Below are positions 57,629 to 64,000 of a DNA stretch of 64,000 bases, piece by piece. The notes under the pieces are model-generated. The model was not told the DNA's origin, ran no database searches, and saw only the letters and a list, made by a program, of their open reading frames with translations. Every line of letters starts with the position of its first letter. Position 1 is the stretch's first letter. Source of the stretch: Taudactylus pleione (lineage: Eukaryota; Chordata; Amphibia; Anura; Myobatrachidae); contig JAUIMM010000887.1 of the NCBI GenBank assembly GCA_031769625.1, positions 74,501 through 138,500 on the forward strand, read 5' to 3'. The translations under genes and the position numbers were made by a program.

Positions 57629-59275
57629 AGCCAGTTTGTGCACGGACAGATTAATTGCCAGCTTGTTTTGTGGGGGCCCAAACGAACCAATAATTTCAGC
57701 CACAGTCGTGTGGCAGACCCTGGCGCTGAACTGATTGGTTTGTTAAAGTGTACATGTCCTGTTTATACAACATAAGGGTGGGTGGGAGGGCCCAAGGCCA
57801 ATTCCATCTTGCACCTCTTTTTTTTCTTTGCATTATGTACAGTTTGGGGCCTAGTTTTTCAAACTGCCATCCTGTCTGCCACTGCAGTGCCACTCCTAGA
57901 TGGGCCACGTGTTTGTGCCACCCACTCGTATCGCTTAGCATAGTCATCCAGCTACCTCGGTGCAACCTTTTGGACATAAAAACACTATTGTGAGGTGTGA
58001 GGTGTTCAGAATAGACTGGAAATGAGTGGAAATTAAGGTTATTGAGGTTAATAATAGCATAGGAGCAGAATAACCCACAAATTCTGTGATTTTAGCTGTT
58101 TTTATGCTTTTTAAAAAAAAAAATACAGATCCAAAACACAAAACCCAGAACACAAAACACGGAAGGGTGGTTTTGGCAAAACCAATCCAGATCCAAAACA
58201 CGAAGAAAGATCCAGATCCAAAACCAAATCACAAAACACGAAAAGTGGCCGGTGCACACCCCTAGTTTTAAGACACCCACTGGTGCACGTCATGTCCAGG
58301 AAGACTATGCAACCATCGGTACATCGTGTAACATCGGATGCTATCGCAGCACTTGAGGTTGACCATACCCTTCTGCAAGCACTGTGAGCACTTCAGTGTA
58401 AAAACAAGCTAGGTGACGTGTACTATGATGCTGTCTTTTAATTACGCACACCTCTAAAACACCATTGAGATGCATATGCATGCACACAATGCATACACAC
58501 TGCATACCATCGGCAGCAGTAGGAGTAAGCATCTTAGTGAGCGGGTCTGAATGCTCCTATATTCTATACTCTTCCATATGTATAATTGAAAAAGGAGACT
58601 ATGGCCCTTATTCAGACCCGGACGCAAGTGGCCGTTCGTACGTTCGGTGTACGTAAAAAAATATGTAAATTCAAGCACTCGCTCGTATTTTCGAACGCAG
58701 CCAAACATCCTCCCCAAACTCAAGCGACCCCTCCTCTAACTAACGAGCGTGCCAAATAGCGAGCGTACATCCCCGAAATGGCTTGAAGGGAACGCACGCA
58801 CAAGTACAACCCGGAAGTGGGACTGTCAGATTTCGATTAACTGCTCGTTTATTCTGCCTACCTCCCTCAATCGTATCATGGCAATCAATATATCAATTAG
58901 CTTAATTGTTTTTTTTTTTTAACACAATGCAATAAACTTTAATCTTGTCCGTGTTTGTGTTTACCCGCAGAATACGTACGGCTTAAACATTCGCTTTTCT
59001 TTGTCAAAATACATGTTAGCCCCAATTAAACAATTGTTCTATTTGTTTTTCTACCTGCATATTTCCCGGGGTTCATTTCTTTATTTAAATTTGCTTACGC
59101 ATGTCACTGCATCAAACCTATCATAACTCTCAAGAGATTTCTGGCCCTGTCGAACACATGACTCATACACTAACCAATAGAATTGGTCCTGTTAATTACC
59201 CAAATACATTAGCAAATCAAAATTATTTTTGGCACTTTATTAAAAATGATTTTTAACAAATACTCCATTGCCATC

Positions 59276-60695
59276 ATGAGAGCCCCCGCATTCACCAGGC
59301 GCGAGCTGCTGGTGCTAACGGAGGTGATGGATAGGCGGATCACCAGCCAGCCTCCACCCATCACCAATCGCAAAAAGCGTTCCGCATATGCGGAGGTACG
59401 GGGCCGCCTGCGCTCCTTCGGCTCACGCCGCCAGATCGGGCAGCTGGAGCGCAGGTGGTCGGACCTGCAATGGCGGACGCTCCGCTTGCTGGCATGCTTT
59501 CGCATGCAGATCGCAGAAAGTAAGTTTTAGGGACTGTGGTTTTCATGTTTATCTTTGTCGCCCTAACTGCGTGTGCATGTTTTCATGTATGTCATATTTA
59601 TTCATTGTACTCATATCTGCATGGCCATGTTTTCATGTATGTCATATTTATGCATTGTACTCATATCTGCATGGCCATGTTTTCATGTATGTCACATTTA
59701 TTCATTGTACTCATATCTGCATGGCCATGTTTTCATGTATGTCATATTTATTCATTGTACTCATATCTGCATGGCCATGTTTTCATGTATGTCATATTTA
59801 TTCATTGTACTCATATCTGCATGGCCATGTTTTTCATGTATGTCATATTTATTTATTGTACTCATATCTGCATGGCCATGTTTTTCGTTTTTTTGTGTCA
59901 TAAAATAGTGTTTTTCTCGGATTTGGGTTGAAACTAACCACAATTTGTTTCACATCTTTTAGGGGCACAGCGAAGACTACGGCGTCATCGTCATCCCAGA
60001 CGGCGCTCACGCCCACTCTCCCCAACCCCCAGCCAACCCTCCACAACCCCAAATTCCCCTATTTCCCACTCCTCCCCAGCCTGCCAAGACCCTCTGGCGG
60101 AAATTTCGGGGCTCCTTCCCCTCCGTCCCAATTCCCCCTCTCCTCCAACCACCCCTCTTCGAATTACCCCCTCCCCGGATTCTGAAATTACCCCGCCCAG
60201 ATCGTTGGGGAATGGAGGTACCTCTGAGGAGGACGAGGGAGGGCCTTCTGGAGCTGCCGTTTTTTCTACCGGTATGTTTTTGTTTTTGTTTCTTTTTCGC
60301 CACAAACTGTTTGTATGTAATCATGTGTCGTTCCCTTTTTTTGAGTTTTTGGGTAGACTTTTGGTGATTTTTCAGATTGCCTTTACCTGTAACTGCTGAT
60401 TTCACCATACACATATCACATTGGCCTTGTATTTTTGGGCTACACCATTTTGGGGGGATGGGTTTTAATGGTGTAATTATGCTTTGTTTCAAAATATTTT
60501 TATTGTTGGTTTGTTTGTTTTGGCTTGTTTTTTTAATGTGGTTTCATTATTGTTGTATTAATCCCCACACTTTTCTAACCCACAGAGGAACAGAGACGTA
60601 GGGCTGAAATAGCCGCCTGTGTGGCCCGTATGCGGGACAATATAATTGGTCTGCTGGTGGTCCTTGACCATATGTCGGTCCTCCTTAGGGACTAG
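59276..60695 (+). CDS. Second Myb/SANT-like protein of Harbinger, intact, 3 exons
   Basis: Exons 59276-59519, 59963-60271 and 60586-60695 join with GT-AG introns in matching phases to an open frame of 221 codons including the stop (220 residues). The start is the methionine conserved in the other element; an in-frame ATG at 59246 is an alternative. Residues 5-72 (AFTRRELLVLTEV...RSAYAEVRGRLRSFGSRRQI...LERRWSDLQWRT) look like a Myb/SANT trihelix domain. Exon 2 begins with an arginine-rich stretch (RRLRRHRHPRRRSRP), possibly a nuclear signal, then a Pro/Ser-rich linker and an acidic TSEEDEGGP patch. Exon 3 gives a short amphipathic helix (RMRDNIIGLLVVLDHMSVLL) that may mediate oligomerisation. 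It is convergent with the transposase gene. The role is unknown; a DNA-binding partner or regulator of transposase is inferred. Confidence 0.8.
59577..59890. repeat. 50-bp tandem array in intron 1
   Basis: GTCATATTTATTCATTGTAC recurs at 59591, 59641, 59691, 59741, 59791 and 59842. It occupies the same intron as the unrelated-looking 54-bp array of the first element, with a shared GCATG/CATGC and ACATG flavour. Confidence 0.92.
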
Positions 60696-61425
60696 TTTTT
60701 TTTGGTTTTTTTGCTATATTTAAATAAATTAATATTTTCAAAGTAACGTTCTGTCTCATTCGTTGTTTCAAAATCAGAGATTGTTTACCCTGACATAAGT
60801 AGACTCTTCCTGCAAGGATTTGCAATTTTTGTCACTAAGATTGTGTGTTGTATTTTTATGTAAAACAGGCACAAGAAACACCTAACAGTAACAATCTCAT
60901 TTCCCTTTTTTGGTGTAGTCACAATTAGATATTACTACATTTTACAGGTTCCTATTTGGGGTGCAAGCTGCTAAGGCCGATATTACGAAGCCAACTGATT
61001 GTACAGGATTCCTTTGGGTGTTGGTTTGGACCCTGAAAACATATTAAATTTTAGCTCAACTTGCGTCATTACTGGATTACCCCTTAGGCAAATGTAACGT
61101 GTGTGAACCTGGTTACACTTGCTTGTAACGTTCAAAAAAAGGTACAAAATTACACTCTCAAGACATTTATTCACAACATAACTCCAAAATCAAAGTGGTC
61201 ACTCACAAACAAAACACACAGTGATAATCACAAATACAACACATACCAAAATATATCCCCAAAATTTCCACATACAGGTTTTTTAAGGGTAGCAGGAAGT
61301 AGTCATCGTTGGAGTGCCAAAGATTATGGAAAAAAACAGAAGATGGAGAAAATAAAAAAAATTAATTAGATGTTCTCAAACAAACCGTACCACATTGGGT
61401 ATAAACACTGTTGTTTTGACAATAA
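60696..61425. other. Intergenic part of second Harbinger
   Basis: Between convergent gene 3' ends; contains AATAAATTAA-type sequences near 60722, suitable for polyadenylation. No further coding. Confidence 0.5.
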
Positions 61426-62534
61426 TTACCTAAAATATCTGGCCACCACATCATCGCGTATGGCCCCCCCACATACTGACCTCCGACCAACCTCGGGGGG
61501 GCCATCCTCAGGTAAGGCATCCTCTGGCTGCATTGGGACACCACTCCTTATGGCGATGTTGTGAAATATCCCACACAGGACCACAATTTTCGAAACCATA
61601 TCCGGCAAATACATGAGCTCGCCACCAGAGCGGTGGAGGCATCTGAATCGGCCTTTTAAAAGGCTGATACAGCGCTCCACCACTTGCCTGGTGGCTGTAA
61701 GTGCGGCATTAAACTCACTTTGTGGCCCTGGTGTGGGAGCCAAATAAGGAGTGAGCAGCCAAGGCGTGCAAGGGTAGCCACTGTCTCCTGTGAAAAAGAA
61801 TAGACAACATCAGGATCACTCTGTATGAAGCTTAACATTGTTATGTACTAAAGGTCTCCACTTACCCAGAAGCCATGCATCACCAGCTTGTAGGTTGGTT
61901 AATTTGTGCCATATCCCTGATTGCCAGATGACGAAGGAGTCATGTGCACTTCCTGATAATTTTGCATTCAGGGACGGGATCTGGAGGGAGGCATCACATA
62001 CCACCATTACATTCAGGGAGTGATAGTGTTTCCGGTCTCTAAATATGGCCTCCAGCCGTGCTGGAGGCTGAAGTGGTATGTGAGTACCATCCACAACCCC
62101 TATGATGTGTGGGAAGCCAGCTATTTGGTAAAAATTGGCCTTGGCCACACTAAGGGCACCCATATCCAAAGGCATTTGAATAAAATGATGGAGGTGCTTG
62201 AAAATTGCCTCCATCACTGCCCTCAGGATCCGGGAAAAGGAGGATTGGGAGATGCCCGCCACTATTCCCACCATTGTTTGAAACGATCCTGAGGCACAGA
62301 AATGTAACTGTACAGTGGTGGTATTGCTGTAGGACTGTCAATTTGCCGCTCAAGATCACTCTCTATTAATGAGAGAGTGTCTATGATGATTTTGGGAGGA
62401 AGACGGTTGCGTCTTAAAACCTCATCATCGGGCATTCCAAAAAGGATGACACGTGTTCGAAATATCTGGGGCCTTGCACGCCTACAATGCCTACGCCTGG
62501 GACGAGATTGAGGTTGGTCGGCTTCCGGGAGCAT
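61426..62534 (-). pseudogene. HARBI1-type Harbinger transposase (frameshifted)
   Basis: Coding exons on the minus strand are 62534-61866 and 61787-61426, joined by CTGG|GTAAG ... CACAG as in the first copy. Visible: MLPEADQPQSRPRRRH at the start, HIIGVVDGTHIPLQ, the D of VVCDAS, the D of GDSGYP, the E of VVERCISLLKGRF and the C-terminal IRDDVVARYFR followed by TAA. Unlike the first copy, the arginine codon at the first TGA site and the CAA at the second stop site are intact. A deletion of about 14-17 bp near 62305 (after SPTAIPPL) shifts the frame, so the protein is split. An upstream 5' exon is implied by the AG acceptor at about 62563. Confidence 0.9.
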
Positions 62535-62899
62535 GGCTAGAACAATCCGACCCAGATCAACCTGAAATGGCAAGATTTGAATGTAAGGCTTTTTAACCCC
62601 CCCCAAAAAAATAAATATAACTTAGCTTGATGATACCATCCATTGATGCTTACATGCCGGGGTATTGTCATGATACGTGCAAACTGGAAATAATCACAAC
62701 ATAAATATACATCATTTTATGCTGGGCATTTCTGTTTCAAAATTTTGTGCAAGACAAAACATAAAAGGGGAGAAACACACATTTGGCCAAAGAGCAAAAC
62801 GACATTGCGCACACTACGTCAAATTGTGGCCAAATGTAAGCAACAAATGCTAAAGAGAAAATGCAAACAATTTAACGGGATGAATAAGCATTTCAAAAT
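62535..62899. other. 5' flank of transposase gene
   Basis: Probable non-coding exon/intron sequence with the acceptor CATTTCAG complement at about 62563; AT-rich, no other feature. Confidence 0.5.
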
Positions 62900-63081
62900 G
62901 CGCTAATTAGTTCGCAAATACAAGTCACAATAGAAACTAATAAAAATGCGCTAATTAGTTCGCAAATACAAGTCACAATAGAAACTAATAAAAATGCGCT
63001 AATTAGTTCGCAAATACAAGTCACAATAGAAACTAATAAAAATGCGCTAATTAGTTCGCAAATACAAGTCACAATAGAAAC
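62900..63081. repeat. 48-bp tandem array upstream of transposase
   Basis: GCGCTAATTAGTTCGC starts at 62900, 62948, 62996 and 63044; the fourth unit is cut by the hAT. On the other strand the core reads GCGAACTAATTAGCGC, an imperfect palindrome, clearly related to GCGAACTATTTAGCGC in the array at 18713. Confidence 0.92.
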
Positions 63082-64000
63082 TAGGGGTGAGCGGGTTCGG
63101 ATTTCTGAAATCCGAACCCCCCCGAGCCCCCCCGATCCGAGTCCGATCCGAGTCAGGCTCGACTTTTCCCGCCTGACTCGGATCTGAAATCGAGGCAAAA
63201 CGTCATCATCCCGCCTTCCGAGTCTCGCGGGTTTTGGATCCTATATAAGGTACCCGCGTCGGTGCCATTTTCTCACTCGGCTGTGGACAGTGAAGAGGGA
63301 GGGTGGGAGTTAGGGCTGTGTAGTGTAGTGTAGTGTAGTGCTGCTGTTGTCCACTACTTCAAAGTCCATAGGGGCTGGCTGTGTTGTGCTGTGCTGCTGT
63401 TGTTAATAGGGGCTGTGTCCACTACTTCAAAGTCCATAGGGGCTGGCTGGACTGTGTTGTGCAGTCAGTTCTCCATAGGGGCTGTGTCCACTCCAAAGTC
63501 CTGTGCAGTGTCCCAGTCCTAAAGGAGTGCTGTAGTGTTGTCCAGGGGGTGCTCTGTCCATCAGGGGTGCTCCCCCCAAGTGCTAAAAAAATAATATATT
63601 TTCTGTGTTTGTGAATTGTGTGCGCAGTAGCCGCACGTGCATCAACAAAGTAGTGCCAAGCGTGCGCCTGTGTCATAAGTAAAGGGCCGGCTGGCTTGAC
63701 CGTTAAAGGGTGCTGTAACCCCCGAAAGTACACTCCAGTCCAAACCAAAAAAAAATTATTTTCTGTGTTTGTGAATTGTGTGCGCAGTAGCCGCACGTGC
63801 ATCAACAAAGTAGTGCCAAGCGTGCACCTGTGTCATAAGTAAAGGGCCGGCTGGCTTGACCGTTAAGGGTGCTGTAACCCCCGAAAGTACACTCCAGTCC
63901 AAACCAAAAAAAAAATTATTTTCTGTGTTTGTGAATTGTGTGCGCAGTAGCCGCACGTGCATCAACAAAGTAGTGCCAAGCGTGCACCTGTGTCATAAGT
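63082..64000 (+). mobile_element. 5' part of a third hAT copy (continues past window)
   Basis: It begins TAGGGGTGAGCGGG like 51941, with the same GATCCGAGTC zone, TATA box and GTGGACAGTGAAGAGGGAGG leader. At least three units of the same satellite occur (GCACGTGCATC at about 63634, 63793 and 63955). The preceding 8 bases, ATAGAAAC (63074-63081), would be one target-site copy. Confidence 0.88.
63242..63249 (+). promoter_or_regulatory. TATA box of third hAT copy
   Basis: TATATAAG at the position matching 52089, again between GGATCC and the GCCATTTTCTCAC leader. Confidence 0.6.

Larger units (their letters stand above)
51941..58264 (+). mobile_element. Near-complete hAT transposon with exact 8-bp duplication
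   Basis: It begins TAGGGGTGAGCGGG and ends CCGGTGCACACCCCTA. GTTTTAAG flanks both sides exactly (51933-51940, 58265-58272). Layout: subterminal region with repeated GATCCGAGTC-type words, TATA box (52089), 160-bp satellite (about 52430-54500), transposase gene (54540-57628), and a 3' region rich in CCAAAACAC/AGATCC words. Length 6324 bp. It has two sister copies in the window (46853-51700 minus; 63082 onward plus). Confidence 0.93.
51784..58557. mobile_element. Harbinger-type MITE split by hAT
   Basis: Left end GGGGCTGATTCAGAGCCGCT and right end GTGAGCGGGTCTGAATGCTCC are inverted repeats (51784 onward, up to 58557), with TAT on both outer sides (51781-51783, 58558-58560). The hAT at 51941-58264 separates them. 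Without it and one target copy the MITE is about 440 bp. It lacks the five-hairpin string. Confidence 0.8.
58603..63081. mobile_element. Second PIF/Harbinger transposon of the same family, inverted, right side cut by hAT
   Basis: The left end GGCCCTTATTCAGACCCGG corresponds to the right end of the first element, and 58640-58900 matches 23110-23400 inverted. Gene order is therefore mirrored: second Myb-like gene (plus), transposase (minus), 48-bp array. The NAIF1-like gene should lie further right, but a hAT starts at 63082 inside the array, so it is outside the window or lost. Confidence 0.88.

Noticed and set aside
59536..59931. Cys/His-rich repeated frames (HVCHIYSLYSYLHG type)
   Set aside because: All three plus frames are open across the 50-bp array; it lies in an intron of the third Harbinger gene.

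Overview
The window looks like transposon-dense, intron-style nuclear DNA from a vertebrate, most probably a frog or other amphibian. That is inferred from the mixture of PIF/Harbinger, hAT, Ty3/gypsy chromovirus, tRNA-Pro-primed retroviral and LINE families, and from spliced transposon genes with GT-AG introns. I see no host protein-coding gene, no rRNA and no CRISPR array. Nearly everything I can assign is a mobile element, a derivative of one, or a tandem repeat.

Layout. 1-6162: a minus-strand LTR retroelement with two long LTRs and a tRNA-Pro-like primer site, but no recognisable gag or pol; a related fragment in the opposite orientation lies at 7980-9310. 10379-14170: a decayed plus-strand Ty3/gypsy element split by a 950-bp solo LTR. 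15333-15621: a hAT MITE. 15733-23401: a complete 7.7-kb PIF/Harbinger transposon with terminal repeats, a TTA target duplication and three genes: a NAIF1-like Myb protein, a HARBI1-type transposase and a second small Myb/SANT-like protein. 23841-24640: a LINE 3' end. 24637-28640: a 4-kb structure with roughly 550-bp inverted arms, each carrying a tRNA-like segment. 32620-33330: minisatellite. 33550-44450: a minus-strand Ty3/gypsy chromovirus whose 5' LTR is split by a 3.7-kb hAT element, which itself holds three MITEs. 46853-51700: a broken minus-strand hAT carrying two MITEs. 51941-58264: a nearly complete plus-strand hAT with an exact 8-bp target duplication, about 13 copies of a 160-bp satellite in its 5' region, and a damaged BED-finger transposase. 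It sits inside an older Harbinger-type MITE (51784-58557). 58603-63081: a second three-gene-type Harbinger, inverted relative to the first, cut off by another hAT of the same family (63082 to the window end).

How the parts relate. The two Harbinger elements, together with at least six MITEs sharing their ends (GGGCCTGATTCAGA-type), form one family of autonomous donors and derivatives. Four of the MITEs share a string of five hairpins in fixed order. The hAT elements at 46853, 51941 and 63082 are one family. Both transposase genes of the Harbinger elements and both long hAT transposases carry stops or frameshifts, so none of these copies looks autonomous as read. The small third Harbinger gene in the second element is fully open across three exons. 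Several frameshifts fall in homopolymer runs, so some may be sequencing errors.
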